64,000 nucleotides of DNA from Mytilus californianus (GCF_021869535.1 NW_026262659.1:6510001-6574000); one strand, 5' to 3'; shown: positions 11,923-23,704, counted from the stretch's first letter. Translations and numbers: made by a program. Notes: a model not told the origin generated them from the letters alone.

Positions 11923-12891
11923 GAACAAAAACAAATTAAAGATATGTTATATTTAATATATATATATAAAATACATTCAGAGTTTTTACCTCAGAGGAAC
12001 ATGTTTTGTTTGCTGCTTCAACAGATGTGTTTTAATTGCTTTGTATTATCAATCATTACATAAAATGGATGTTAGAATATCATTATCAATTATCTAAATG
12101 TAGATATTGCAAACAGCTAATACATGACCCTACTACTATTAGATATCAACCAATATATTACCAGCAGAAGTAACAATTGGTAATACTTATAGAAAGCTTG
12201 AATAACAACAGCAGAATGAAACTCCTACATCTCTTTTATTGTAGGAAAGACAGGAATAATCGGTGGTGTAACTGCATTCATAAGTCTTTTGTCTTTGTTA
12301 TTGCTATTTCTTGTATTACGACGGAAATGTTCAAGGTATGTGTATTTGTCATATACTTAGAGTAAAAAACTTATGATTTTTACAATATGATAATAGCATT
12401 AAATTTACGTGAATTCCATATTTTCCGAAATGGTGTTTAGCGGGCTGATATGAAAAATTTATCACATGCTTCCATCTATTATCACATGCCTTTCCGTAAC
12501 GTTTTCGCATGGCCGCGATGATTCCGGCGTTACTCGGCAAATGCAATGGTATGTTTTCAGTGAAAAACATAGCAAAGGAGGGTACAAAACAATTATTAGG
12601 AAACAGAAAATAGGAAAATTTATTATACCTCAGTATGTTTTTTCTATATAAAAAAGAATGAAATATTTGTGCTATTTCATTCCACAGACTTTTTGCCAGT
12701 CAATAGTTTCAAAGACTATTACCCCGGTCAATAGTTTTATAAGCACATTTCCCGTACTTTTTTATACTAATTTTTCATTGGAAAACAATGACGTCATTGA
12801 CTATTCTGCTTGGGTTTGTGCGCTTGGCAACGTAAAACTCTGATATATCGTAAACAGTATAATCTGTATGTGTCTGTCGTCGTTATTTCAG

Positions 12892-13042
12892 ATTAATATA
12901 TTACTTTCCAGAAGCAATTAAAAAAGAAAAAGAAAATCTACGTGACATATTTAAAGAACTAAAACATAACAAATGTATGGTATGGGGGTGTCGTCGTCTT
13001 CATAATCTGGGATTGCTTTGGTGTATGGTAATATATGATAGC
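12892..13042 (+). pseudogene. Possible cytoplasmic-tail exon of the VWA gene
   Basis: An acceptor GTTATTTCAG precedes a frame that joins in phase with the transmembrane exon (phase 2) and reads RLIYYFPEAIKKEKENLRD before a TAG at about 13040. The charged, lysine-rich character suits a cytoplasmic tail, but no homology is recognised. It may equally be chance. Confidence 0.3.
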
Positions 13043-13248
13043 TAGCGTTTTTATATGCACGTGAATTTTTACACAAGGATTCCTGGTCTTGATTATAGTA
13101 AATAAAATATTGACAAATTCCAAACGAGCAAACAAAAACCTGATAGTTCACCTTGTGCATGTTTATGTGACTATTTGGGGTTTTTTACCAAGTGGTGTAT
13201 GTAGTCTTTCTAGAATGTTGTTTTGTTCGGTATAATAAAACACTTACT

Positions 13249-13372
13249 GACTGGTTATGAGTGTAATAGCAAGTTTGTTGTCCCTTTGAAACTAACTATT
13301 GCCCTCGGCTTCGCCTCGAGCAATAGTTGGTATTTCAGGGACAACAAACTTGCCTTACCCTCATAACCAGTC
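13249..13372. repeat. Long palindrome, ~52 bp arms
   Basis: The left arm starts GACTGGTTATGAGTG and the right arm ends CCCTCATAACCAGTC; both contain CAAGTTTGTTGTCCC or its complement. The apex is CCCTCGGCTTCGCCTCGAG. The arms differ from the other palindromes while the apex theme is shared. Confidence 0.9.
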
Positions 13373-13919
13373 AATAGGTGTATACTGTTACTTTTCTCCA
13401 TTGTTGAAGCATATGATAAAAAGATCATAACATGTCATTTTTCGGCTCTTTGGCTGATATTGAACCTAGGGCTGATAATACATCTGATATGAAAAATGCC
13501 ATGTAATAATCTGATAATATCACATGTTACATACAGGTTTCTAACGATTTAAAACAAAAACGTCCGTTTTGATATGTCATGCTCTAGCTCTATTGCACAT
13601 ATATAATTTCTAAAGAATCTACATCAATTGTTCATTCTATGAGAGAAAAAAAAGAAAGTCATCAAGAATATTTAAATTCACAGCACTAGATAATAAAACA
13701 ATGAGATTCTCAGAATACTATGGGATATAGATTAACCACGAATTTAAATGTTCCACGAAGTATAAATGTTTTAAAGGCTTTTATGCAGACATTTGCATAA
13801 CCATGAAATCAAATATCCACGAGAGTACAATTTCCCGTAATCCATGACAATAGATACCTACGAAAATTAATTGACCTTGTTTTTAAATAACGACACACCG
13901 TATTACGATTAAGTGTGCT
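13373..13919. other. Stretch without recognised feature
   Basis: AT-rich, no coding region or clear repeat boundary seen. Confidence 0.4.
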
Positions 13920-14115
13920 TGAACATAAACTCATCATATATACCAGGATTAAAGTTTTGTACGACAGACGCGTGTCCTGTCTTCAAAAACTCACCAGTGA
14001 CGGTGGAATCAAAAAGAAAAAAGTACGAAGCTGAAGAGCATAGAAAAAGATAGCAACAGAAAGTGCAGTCAATTAACTCATCAAGGCAGTGGCCGAAAAC
14101 CTTCAAGTTAGCCAA
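13920..14115 (-). repeat. Degenerate copy of repeat with hammerhead-like core
   Basis: Read on the minus strand it carries CACTGGTGAG, then GACACGCGTCTGTCG, then AATCCTGGTATATATGATGAG. This is the same order as the better copy at 43600-43830. The ribozyme-like core is more decayed here. No protein is encoded. Confidence 0.6.
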
Positions 14116-14589
14116 TGAAATCCTCGCTATTTACCAATAATAAATCACACACAACGTTAAAACCAAATAAAATTACAGAATGTAAAGATACTGTGTTTTG
14201 TCTGTAATTCAAACTTAGTCAAATAAGCTCAAAACAATACTTCTTAATATATAAGCACTCATTTAAACGCAGCATATGCCATTTAAACAGCAAGGGAGGT
14301 CTGAACTCTTTAAAAGGTCGTTTGACATTTTATAAACTTACTGGTAAGCTATCAATTTTGGTTAATAAGCTTTTAAAATATATGCCCACATTATCAAACC
14401 TAAAAGTGTGACTTATGAAACGTAATAGAATTCTATAGAACGATTTCATTTTTATGTTTTACAAATATAAAGCGGGCCAATAAAAGTCAACTGACATACA
14501 CTGGTTATCTTTTCGGGTCTATATTGGTATGTTGTTCGTGATTGTTTTCTTTGTTTGTACGTCTGTTTTTTTAGGGTTGAGTCCTGTAT

Positions 14590-14700
14590 TGAATAAAATT
14601 GAGAATGGAAATGGGGAATGTGTCAAAGAGACAACAACCCGACCATAGAGCAGACAACAGCCGAAGGCCACCAATGGGTCTTCAATGCAGCAATGAAGCT
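14590..14700 (+). repeat. Dispersed repeat family B
   Basis: AATTGAGAATGGAAATGGGG, then AAAGAGACAACAACCCGACC and GGCCACCAATGGGTCTTCAA. It matches copies at 21405 and, inverted, at 63330. Confidence 0.85.
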
Positions 14701-14839
14701 TGGTTTGGTATGTTTCACTTCTGTACTCGTTCTATGAACAGTAAATTTATTTATTTTGAAAAATATTTGCGTACTCCTAACAACAAAATTATTATAGTTA
14801 AATTTACCTATGTACGCCATTTTGTCCCAGGTTAGAGTT

Positions 14840-15355
14840 GTCTTTTTGACATTGTTCTACCACTTTTTTTTGATTAATATTGTGTCATAGATCAAACTTA
14901 TTCGTTCAGTGTATATTTACTTGTTTTTTTTATGTCTTTTTGATCGAGTTAAGCCATTTCAATTGATATTTTATAGTGTGTTTTTTTATGTTGTAATGTA
15001 ACACTACTGTTTCAGGTTAGGGTGAAGATTGGCACCTGTTAATACGTTTAAACCTGCTGCATTTGTATGCACTTGTCCTAAATCAGGAGCCTGTTGTTAA
15101 GTGGTTGTCGTTTGTTGGTGTGGTTTTTAAGTGTTCCTCGTTTTTCGTTTTTTATATTGATTTGACCTTTGGTTTTCTTGTTTGAATTGTTTTACAATAG
15201 TTATTTTGGGACCCTTTATAGCTTGCTGTTCGGTTTGAGCCAAGGCTCCGAGTTAAAGGCCGTACTTTGACCTATAATTGTTTACTTTTTACACATTGTG
15301 ACTTGGAAGGAAAGTTGACTCATTGGCACTCATACCACATTTTCTTATTTCTGTT
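14840..15355 (-). repeat. Dispersed repeat family A, long copy
   Basis: Runs from about ATAGATCAAACTTATTCGTTCAG through GAGTTAAGCCATTTCAATTG, ending with the conserved block CATTGGCACTCATACCACA. The same order of blocks occurs at 45630-46120, so the two are long related copies, both antisense to the copies at 17.0, 34.5 and 53.6 kb. No open reading frame is conserved between copies. Confidence 0.85.
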
Positions 15356-15625
15356 AATCGAATAATTTTTGTCATTCCTATCATACTTTTCATGTAAAAT
15401 GTAGTAATGATATTTTATAAAGTCGTAATTAATTTTTAAGTAAACACAATACAATAAAACTCATGCTTATTGCTTATATTTTTTTTCATTTTAGAAAAAA
15501 GAAAATAGAATCTCCGCCAAACGACATTATAATTGGACAAGCACCTTGAAAAACAACATTCATCAAATGATGCATTGTCTCAGGAGACAAATCATTGTCA
15601 ATAGAAATAAAAATATGACTTAACT

Positions 15626-15817
15626 GAGGGGCCTGATTGGTGGGGGGTCTCATCTGGAATCACGAGTTGATTTTTTTGTCAATCACGATTCACAGAAAAT
15701 AAATTTCCATGATCACGGATCACGAAAATATAAAAAAAAAATAAATCTGTAGAAAACGGATCGCGATAGCGAAAATGCGCAGATCACGAAGAACGAAAAT
15801 AACCCATCAGGCCCCTC
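15626..15817. mobile_element. 192-bp MITE with 12-bp TIRs and TTAACT target duplication
   Basis: Starts GAGGGGCCTGAT and ends ATCAGGCCCCTC, a perfect 12-bp inverted terminal repeat. It is flanked by TTAACT at 15620-15625 and 15818-15823. The interior repeats GATCACG-type words. The GGGGC-rich terminus recalls hAT MITEs, but those make 8-bp duplications, so the superfamily is uncertain. Confidence 0.85.
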
Positions 15818-15954
15818 TTAACTTGTATAGGAACATTCCACTAATTCAGACGACTTTGTCTTTGTGTGTAGAATTTCAAATTACAGTAGCTATTGTAATT
15901 GCAAACTAAATAAAATGTATCAATGACCAGTTATAAGAATTTTCTACTTCTTAA

Positions 15955-16343
15955 GGATGTACTTGGATGAGGTTTAGGAATTTGTGTCAGATGTTCGGAC
16001 TCCTTGGTTTTTTTCCTACGATACAGGGTAAAATATTTTGCCCCATAACACCCATTTTTCTTTCCATATAAGACGTCTATAGCTCATAAAAGGTCGTTTA
16101 CCAAAATTTAAGCAGATTCTAGATTTCTTTTCTTTCGATTTGAGACCCAAACAATACCAATGCAAATATAAGGTAAAAGTCCGAGTCAGCCTTTTCCCGC
16201 CATTTTTGAAACTCAAATATCGCGAAAAGGAGCTCCATAACCTATCAATATTTTTAGCTTGTTTTGTTCCTTAACTAATACTCTTTTGACTTATAGTATC
16301 AATTTTAAATTCTTGATTTTTCAAATTTCACTTAAGTACATCC
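15955..16343. mobile_element. 389-bp TTAA-flanked MITE
   Basis: Starts GGATGTACTT and ends AAGTACATCC, immediately flanked on both sides by TTAA (15951-15954 and 16344-16347). TTAA duplication is the hallmark of piggyBac-type transposition, although the termini lack the usual CCC start. There is no transposase inside; a 66-codon frame on the minus strand is not recognisable. Confidence 0.75.
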
Positions 16344-16431
16344 TTAAGTGTTTTGAACGTTAACATTTTTTGTTGATGGCAGGGTGTTGTTCTCCGTTTC
16401 CATGTAAAGTTTAAGATTTGACCAAGGCAAC

Positions 16432-16862
16432 CGAAAAACTAACATTTATTGTATCGAATACATTGTATGACAACAAAGGATTTCCTCACCATAATGTATA
16501 ATCAATAATCCACAAGCACTGCCCATCCCATTTACGACGTCATTGATTATTATGAACGTCACCGCTTCCAAGTTGAATTTGTGTGATTTGGAAGAAATAA
16601 AAAAAAGTGTAGTATAAGACCATGAAACAGCAACCTAACGAAACAAAAACAAACCAAACTTTTATTGTATCGAATATGAAGACAAAATTTGATTTCCTCA
16701 CCATAATAGATCATAATCTATAACCAATAATTTACATGCACTGACCATTCCAATTTACGACGTCATTGCTTTAATATTATAAACGTCACCGCTTCCAAAT
16801 TTATTTTCTATAATTTGGTAGAAATAAAAAAAACTGGAATATAAGACCTTGAAACAGCAAGC
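16432..16862. repeat. Two-copy direct repeat (~215 bp unit)
   Basis: The blocks TTTATTGTATCGAATA, GATTTCCTCACCATAAT, TTACGACGTCATTG and AACGTCACCGCTTCCAA occur in the same order in two adjacent units starting near 16432 and 16650. Each unit ends with AAACAGCAA.CTAAC. Confidence 0.85.
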
Positions 16863-16989
16863 TAACAAAAAAAAAAACAAAACAACACAAAACAAAACAA
16901 ACCAAACTATTCGTTCGTTATCTAGATTTACTTGTGTACTATATGAAATATTTAACTTTGTTGCCGTCTTTGTGTCAGTCGTTCTGCCA

Positions 16990-17425
16990 TACGAGTGTAA
17001 ATATAAAAATATGAAAATGTCGTATGATTGCCAATGAGACAACTCTCCACAAGAGACCAAATGACATAGAAATTAACAAATATAGGTCACCGTACGGCCT
17101 TCAACACTGAGAAAAACCCATACCGCATAGTCAGCTATAAAACCACGAAATGTAAAATGTAAAATAATTCAAACGAGTCTGATTTTTGTACGAAATAATG
17201 TACGAAAAACAAATATGATATACAGCAATAACGACAACCACTAAATTACAGGCTCCTGGCTTGGGACAGGCACATACAGAATGTGGCGGGGTTAAACTAG
17301 TTTGAATGCTCCAACACTCCCCTAACCTTAAGCAGTGGTGTAACAGTACACATCCAACACCCAATGGATTTAGTGTAAAGACGTCATTAACAGTCAGAGA
17401 AAAACATGACCTTGTGCAATGCTAA
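16990..17425 (+). repeat. Dispersed repeat family A, long copy
   Basis: Contains ATGATTGCCAATGAGACAAC, GTCACCGTACGGCCTTCAAC, CATACCGCATAGTCAGC, CAGGCTCCTGGCTTGGGACA and GTGGCGGGGTTAAAC, ending with a block around GACGTCATTAACAGTCAG. The last block reappears inverted at about 63570-63590, so the family extends past the shorter copies. Confidence 0.85.
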
Positions 17426-18512
17426 GATGCTAGGACCATAATATTTTGTTCTATCTTTTTTTAACATGATGTATGATCTGCAAGAGCCAAAAAGCAATAT
17501 GTGCAAGTGAAAACATATTGAAGTAGATGGACAGATTCAACTAGCTATAAAGATCAATAATTAAAACACCTTTTATGGAATGCCTTGTCGATCGGAAACT
17601 TGTCTGGCCATGTTTGAATGTAGTCTTTAAAAATTCTAATTGACTGAGTGATTGGTATTTATTTACTAAACGCCCAGGGACAAATATTTCATGATAATCA
17701 ATAAGTGGTGGGTTCAAAGTCGATTGATCTGAATGAATGTTAACTGATAAAAGAGGACATATTGGTAATGAGGTACATGTTGCAATTTAAATGGTCCCAC
17801 AGGGTTATCTAGCGCACAACGAACCTAGGTCTATCACGAAACGGCTTATTGGATTGCATATCTTGAATACAAAAAGGACAGAACTGCGTATTTTTTCGCC
17901 AAGAAACCATCAAGTCTAAAGAGAGAGGTATAATTACATTATTATGCTTTAATAACCCTTTCGGTCCTTCTCTTCATAATGTAGTCCAACATATGGAGCC
18001 TATCTGGAAATGTTGCACCAGAAAAACATAGCTTTTCCAAAACAAATTTTGTCTAGATCTGGGATTATTTGTATATATGCGTTTCCAAGTTATGCACAAA
18101 AAGTAAAATGGGAACAACGTAGACAAAGAGAACGTTTGAATTTGAATCAGAAACGTCCATTGCGACGTATACTAATACAACACTTTTTAACTTTAATAGG
18201 TGCTTAGTGCAGGTAGAATTTCCTCAAACTTTAATCTTGACTGCGAAAGATAAATTAGATTTTTTATCAATTCTCATGCAGTTACAATTTCAGATTATAT
18301 TATTAGACACTTCTTGAAACTTAAAACAAATATGGCCTTAATGTAATTGTACGTTTTAAATAATAGCAAAGCACCTAAGTGCTTTCTACATCATATGGGC
18401 AAGCTGGTTTTGTAATTCAAATTCCACAGTAGATGGCATCATATCTATAAAACAGCTATCCTACCCCCACATCAACTTTTACAGAAAAGAGGTAACCAGA
18501 CATTAACATTCT
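17426..18512. other. Stretch without recognised gene
   Basis: No domain-bearing frame, RNA gene or element end seen. The 65-codon frame near 18010-18207 is basic and unrecognisable and is probably chance. Confidence 0.4.
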
Positions 18513-18830
18513 TAAAAGTGGATACTTATCTCTAAAACCTTGTTTGTTCAGTTCCGATACCAATGTGTCCATATGGAAAAAAAAATACAAGAACAATACC
18601 TCGGCGTAACAAAAACTAGAACAAAATGACATGTCTATCAAATGTTAACACTCGTCAGATTTCGCGATCCATTATGGGATTTGTGGTGAAAGACTAATAC
18701 ATACGCACTATAAGGCATCACAAAATGAAAGGCGATGAGCCGACTGCAAAAAATATATTTTACATTTTGACCAAAGCAAAATCTGTAGGTCAAGTTTTAA
18801 AAAGAACAACATTGACACTCATCGCATGAT
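18513..18830 (+). repeat. Interspersed repeat D, copy 1
   Basis: Shares AAAAGTGGATACTTATCTCT, the block AGTTCCGATA, ACTCGTCAGAT and GACTAATAC with a second copy at 22093-22390 in the same order and orientation. Class unknown. Confidence 0.75.
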
Positions 18831-18892
18831 GTGCGACAATTCATTGTAGATCAGCTAAATAATTGAGAGGAATTATAGAAATGTAAGATCTG

Positions 18893-19010
18893 TGCTAAGG
18901 CTCCGTGTTGAAGGCCGTACTTTGACCTATAATGATTTACTTTTACAAATTGTGAATTGGATGGAGAGTTGTCTCATTAGCACTCATACCACATCTTCTT
19001 ATATCTATTT
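18893..19010 (-). repeat. Dispersed repeat family A, short copy
   Basis: Contains GGCCGTACTTTGACCTATAA and CATTAGCACTCATACCACA, the terminal part of the family. Confidence 0.85.
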
Positions 19011-19454
19011 ATCCCGCTGCCTTAATATATAAATTATTAAATCGAGTTCAAAGAAAAAATGAAAGCCTTCAAGATAACATTTTGTTTTATGAGGATCTAG
19101 CTATAAATCTATTAATGAATGGACTTTATGATTTAATAATTTTGCAAAAATAATTTTAAAAAAAATGTTCAATTTTACCACCCAAAAATAAGTCAGTTTA
19201 ATTAGCTAGACATCATTATTTTGAATAGTGGCATTTGTCTGAACGCAGGTCGACATGTGAAAAGCGAAGATTAAATGAATTTAATGTCAATAATTCAAGC
19301 AGTGAAAAGTGTAGGCAACAGTAGTTTAGCGATGTTCAAATCTCATAAATCTATGCACCATTACCCACAATGTGAATCCAAGCTAAGTCCAATTGTCACA
19401 ATCGAAAAAAGGACACGATCGGTAAAACTTACACGACGAGTGTCAAATGTGTTG

Positions 19455-19835
19455 CAGGAACTGCTTACCCTTCCGGAGCACCTGAGATCATCCCCAGTTT
19501 TTGATGTGGTTTATGTTGCTTAGTCTTTAGTTTTCTATGTTGTTTTATGTACTATTGTTTGTCTGTTTATCTTTGTCTTTTTTAGCCATGGCGTTTTCAG
19601 TTTATTTTCGACTTATGAGTTTGAATGTCCCTCTGGTATCTTTTGCCTATTTTTACAGATTATTCTGGTATCTAAAAAGTAAAATCACAAAAATACTGAA
19701 CTCCGAGGAAAATTCAAAAAAGAAAGTCCCTAATCAAATAGCAAAATCAGAAGCTCAAACACATCAAACGAATGGATAACAACTGTCATATTCCTGACTT
19801 GGTACAAAGATCTATAACTGAGAAAACATGTTGCT
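19455..19835 (+). repeat. Dispersed repeat family C, long copy
   Basis: Runs from CCTTCCGGAGCACCTGAGATC through CCATGGCGTTTTCAGTTTA and GACTTATGAGTTTGAATGTC to AACTCCGAGGAAAATTC and ATATTCCTGACTTGGTAC. Parts recur at 5785 and 20690 and, inverted, at 43870 and 44480. It contains frames of about 80 codons that are not conserved elsewhere. Confidence 0.8.
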
Positions 19836-19839
19836 AGGG

Positions 19840-19975
19840 AGTCGCGACACAGACGTATCGTACAGATCAACCAACTCGAGACAGTGACTGTTATGTATCC
19901 TCGATTTCAGTGGTTCTTCCTTATAACTCATTTTGAAGCACTTTTTGTGAAAGGAGCACAAGGGTAACGCATTGA
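19840..19975 (-). repeat. Degenerate RT-tail-like repeat
   Basis: Related to 32111-32330: both contain a GTACAGATCAACCAA or GTATAGATCAACCAA block and an AAGGAGCACA block in the same order. The better copy encodes a peptide resembling the C-terminus of a reverse transcriptase; this one is out of frame. Confidence 0.55.
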
Positions 19976-20369
19976 TTGAGATATTTAAATGCTACACGAT
20001 TGAGCAGAGGGTAGGTGACTGCCGAGAAATTGAAAGTTGAAATAATGAAAAGCCAAACTCAGAAAACAAGAAAGCAGATGATCGACAAATAAGAGGAGGT
20101 GAAAATTGAGACAGCAGAATTGACCAAAATGTATATCAAAAGCGAAACAAATCGAAGCCAAACCGTTACTTTTAATGTGGGAGGAACTTTAGTGTATGAT
20201 AACTCCCAATTTTAGGTAAAGAAAGATGTTCAAGGAATAAGAACTTACAAATACTTGACCTCAATTTCTATTTGAGGCTTTATTCATGTAAATCGTCATA
20301 AGTTTCAATAGTTTTTTGCAGATACGGTCATTTGACATATATAAGATCATGTAGTCAAACATTTTATCT

Positions 20370-20432
20370 GCTCTTTGGTCGGGTTGTTGTCTCTTTGACA
20401 TATTCCCTATTTCCATTCTCAATTTTATTTGC
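20370..20432 (-). repeat. Dispersed repeat family B, inverted copy
   Basis: Contains CTCTTTGGTCGGGTTGTTG, then CTCTTTGACATATTCCC and CCATTCTCAATTTTA, the reverse complement of the family B core. Confidence 0.85.
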
Positions 20433-20689
20433 AAATTTGAAACCCCTGTGTGACCTTTATTGCTAAGGAGGATGTAGGCATGATTTGAATTTGTCAGAAT
20501 GCATCTTTACTTTTGCATTGAAAGGTTATCTACAGTAAGAACTGACAAAAGTAGATAAGAGATTATCTCACTCAGCAGATTTGACACTTTGAGCTACATG
20601 ATTTAATGACTTTAAGTAATCGTCGTTTGTCTTTTGGACTGGATGTATGATTTTTATTTGACGAATAATCTTGAATGCAACCTTGCATC

Positions 20690-21060
20690 TTCTCTTTTTT
20701 TCTGAAGTGCTTTGCAACGTTTCTATCCCTATAAAAAATGTTCGTATTCCCTGGAAATCCCCTACATTGCTTTTAAAAGAAAAAAGTAAAATGACAAAAT
20801 TACTAAATTCCCGAACTCCAAGGATAATTCAAAACGGAAAGTCCTTTACTAAAGTGCAAAATCAAAAGCTCAAAAACATCAAATGAATGGTGAACAGTCA
20901 TATTACCGACTTGGTACAGGCATTCCCTTGTGTAGAAAATGGTGGATTGAACCTTGTTTTATTGTTAGCTTAAACCTCTCACTTGTATGACAGTCGCATA
21001 GAATTCCATTATGTTGACAACAATATGTGAGCAAAACAAATAGACATAATAGGTAAAAAT
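20690..21060 (+). repeat. Dispersed repeat family C, partial copy
   Basis: Includes TTCCCGAACTCCAAGGATAA, GGAAAGTCC, ATCAAAAGCTCAAAAACATC and GACTTGGTACAGGCATTCC, then TTGTATGACAGTCGCAT. The final blocks reappear in reverse orientation near 44480-44660. Confidence 0.75.
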
Positions 21061-21404
21061 GTCAAAAATTGGTGCAAAGCAGTCAACATTGTGTTATAAT
21101 CTTAATCACTTTAAAAACAAAGAACTATGTCACCAAAGAAAAACAAAATGGCATATAGACACTCTATAGACAAAGCACATAGGCAAAAATGAAAGACAAC
21201 AATACAAAAAATGACCATAGTATAATTACACAACGGCGTATTTATATATGTATAAATACCGAGCCACGCCAAAAGGATGTGATCAAAATTAACATAAACA
21301 GTAAATGGAAGAGTATACAAACACAAATTAAAGGAACACTATAACACGTAATTAAGATGATTAACAACGTCAGCACCTAAAATGTATTTCAAGACTATCA
21401 TAAA

Positions 21405-21560
21405 ATTGGGGAATGTGTCAAAGAGACAACAACCCGACCAAGGAGCAGAAAAAAGCCCAATGCCACCAATGGGTCTTCAACACAGCGAGAAAATCCCCCA
21501 GCTGGAGGCGGGCTTCAGCTGCTCCCTAAACAAAAATATGAATAGTTCATTTTTTGCGAA
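21405..21560 (+). repeat. Dispersed repeat family B
   Basis: Contains GGGGAATGTGTCAAAGAGAC, CAACCCGACC and GCCACCAATGGGTCTTCAAC, then GAAAATCCCCCAGCTGGAGG. Confidence 0.85.
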
Positions 21561-22092
21561 GTTGATACGAAATATTTATTAACAAGGTCTTAATAATTTT
21601 CCGATGAACTTTGTTTTAGAAAAAGGACGACACCTTCTTTGATATCACCTTGGTTCATCAACTGTCTGCTCAGACACTGGTGACGTTAAATAAATTCTGA
21701 GTAGCATTTGCAAGCTCTTGAATACCGAATGAGTTGGGAAATGTATACCCCATATACAAGTGAAGTTGGTATAGTACTGCTGAGGTGGGGGAAATGTATT
21801 ATTTCAAAATTAAAATCGTCTTGTTTGTCATACATTCTGGTACTGAGATGACCGATTATGTCAAATTCGAGGTATAATAAAAAAAATTAGGCAGAGGAAG
21901 CTGTGTCTGTTGTTTCTAGTTCTGTAGGATATATTAATGGAACCCAATCAGAAAAGTTTGGATTGTTAATCATCAATTTATCTGAATGTGAAATTAAATT
22001 ATCTGGTTTCTTTGATTTTCTTGTTTTTGACTAGTGTCTGAGGGAACTGAATCATATTAAAATAAGAAACAAACCAAATCAGACTTCTTCAA
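21561..22092. other. Stretch without recognised feature
   Basis: No coding region or repeat boundary identified. Confidence 0.4.
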
Positions 22093-22390
22093 AAAGTGGA
22101 TACTTATCTCTATTAATTTGTTTCTACAGTTCCGATATCTCTGTGTCCATAGGAAAAAAGTACAACACAATACCATGGCGTTTAAAAACGAACTGGCTAT
22201 TAAATGTTAAAACTCGTCAGATATGGCGATCCGGTATTATTAGTAAACGACTAATACCCATGCGCTATAAAGCTCCATCATAATGACAGGAGATAAACCG
22301 ACTACGATGAGTGTATTTGTGTATTTTACATTTTGTGCAAATCATAATACGGTTAGTTAAGTTATGAAAAAAGAGCAACATTAACTATAA
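22093..22390 (+). repeat. Interspersed repeat D, copy 2
   Basis: Second copy of the sequence at 18513-18830, sharing the same blocks in order with many substitutions. Confidence 0.75.
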
Positions 22391-22825
22391 ATATTGCTAT
22401 CATAGAAATAAACCAACGAATAGTATAAGACTACACACATATATCTTCACATTAACATCGGAATTACCTTAGATTACCTCAAGTGTCTTCCAAGGTAGAA
22501 ATAAATGTTCGACTTCAAATTTGTAGTTCTTTTGATATATATTTGATTGATTCCTCCGTCTCAATTTTCACTTGTATTTTCCTGTATAACCACGGGTTAT
22601 CCGACGGAGAACGTTTGTCATAAAGTTGTCACATGTTTAGACGTATACAATAAAATAAATATTTGATGTGACGGCATGGTAATTACATTATCGTCCAGAC
22701 AAAATATAACTGATATGAAAGATACACCATCTCTACTTCAGACGCTGAAATTTGAAGAACCTTAAAAATATTCGTCTCAACAGTTATACCCAATATGCCC
22801 AATACAACATATTGTTAATAGTATA

Positions 22826-23704
22826 CCGTAAATTGGGAAATTTTGGCGTCGGGATATTTTGGCGGTTTTCTCTCGAAAGGAATGTGTTTTATTTTGGTGT
22901 GTGTAATTTTGGTGCTTCGTCCAATTAATATGTTTAATGTTGGAACAACAGCAGTGAGCAAGCACATTCATATTTTGCCTTTATTTACCAGTTTATTGAC
23001 AAAATATCATTGACTCTCTGAAACTACAAACACGACAAAGTTAACTTAATGAAGGAATCGGATACGGATGCAATCGCAAATAATTCCGTATATCGTGGTT
23101 CTACGCTAAGAAAAAAGGAAATAAAATCTTAAACATTAAAATCACTTTTTAAATATATTATTTATTTTTTACCAATATGATGTGAAATAAATTGATATCA
23201 TCTCTATTGCAGTACATGTTAATCAAATCACGATTAAGGATTTAACTTTTAATCCTTATGCCTCTGGCAGTACATGTTAATTAATTGAAGATAAACATGA
23301 TAAAGGATTAAAAGGAGTTTTTATATTCTAAATACCAATAACGGCGTCTAATCAGAAATAGCCTGGCATATTTATGACATGTGTGAATAAAAATCCATTT
23401 TGTGTTTTCTTAACAATTTCAGAAAATTGACAATTAAGCAAAAATGATATAGTGTTGTTGTCAAATTATACCAGGTATTTATTTGCAGATTTGGCTATGT
23501 ATAGAATTGTAGGAAATATACGGAAGATATAACATAAAATATTTTCCCCAACAATTAATTTTACGATATTGTCGTACCGGTACTCAATTTTGGCGTTTCA
23601 ATTTTTAGTGTTTGCTTTATTTTCGTGTGTTTAATTTTGGCACTTTCATTGAAGGCACCAAATTAACCAAAATAAAACTACAACCAAAATAACCCAATTT
23701 ACGG
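22826..23704. mobile_element. 879-bp TIR element flanked by TA
   Basis: Starts CCGTAAATTGGG and ends CCCAATTTACGG, followed inward on both sides by ATTTTGG. It is flanked by TA dinucleotides at 22824-22825 and 23705-23706, as expected for Tc1/mariner-like MITEs. Subterminal words such as TTTTGGCG and TTTTGG are repeated inside. No transposase is encoded. It abuts the degenerate LTR element that follows. Confidence 0.75.

Larger units (their letters stand above)
6332..12335 (+). pseudogene. VWA-domain transmembrane protein gene, broken (LINE insertion, frameshifts, stop)
   Basis: The exon starting after the acceptor TATTTTGCAG (6331) encodes a VWA N-terminus, DIVFLIDTSSSI, with the MIDAS DxSxS motif. 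The matching second half resumes after the LINE at about 10592 with FDTLLNKQLLLNAI, then the metal-site region VVITLTDGDSND, and ends near 10964 at a GTGAGT donor. Two one-base shifts are needed: in the A run near 10790 (after which the frame reads YGVGVGHF) and near 10875 (after which it reads DIAGKSANIYTVGEF). The next exon, 11577-11693, reads PSATHYIVNNCPQEP but has an in-frame TAA at 11672-11674. The exon 12245-12335 encodes a transmembrane helix, GIIGGVTAFISLLSLLLLF, followed by basic RRKC. Splice phases agree (phase 1 into both exons). Proteins of this layout are extracellular-matrix or adhesion receptors. The upstream start was not found. An assembly error could explain single shifts but not the LINE. 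Confidence 0.8.
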
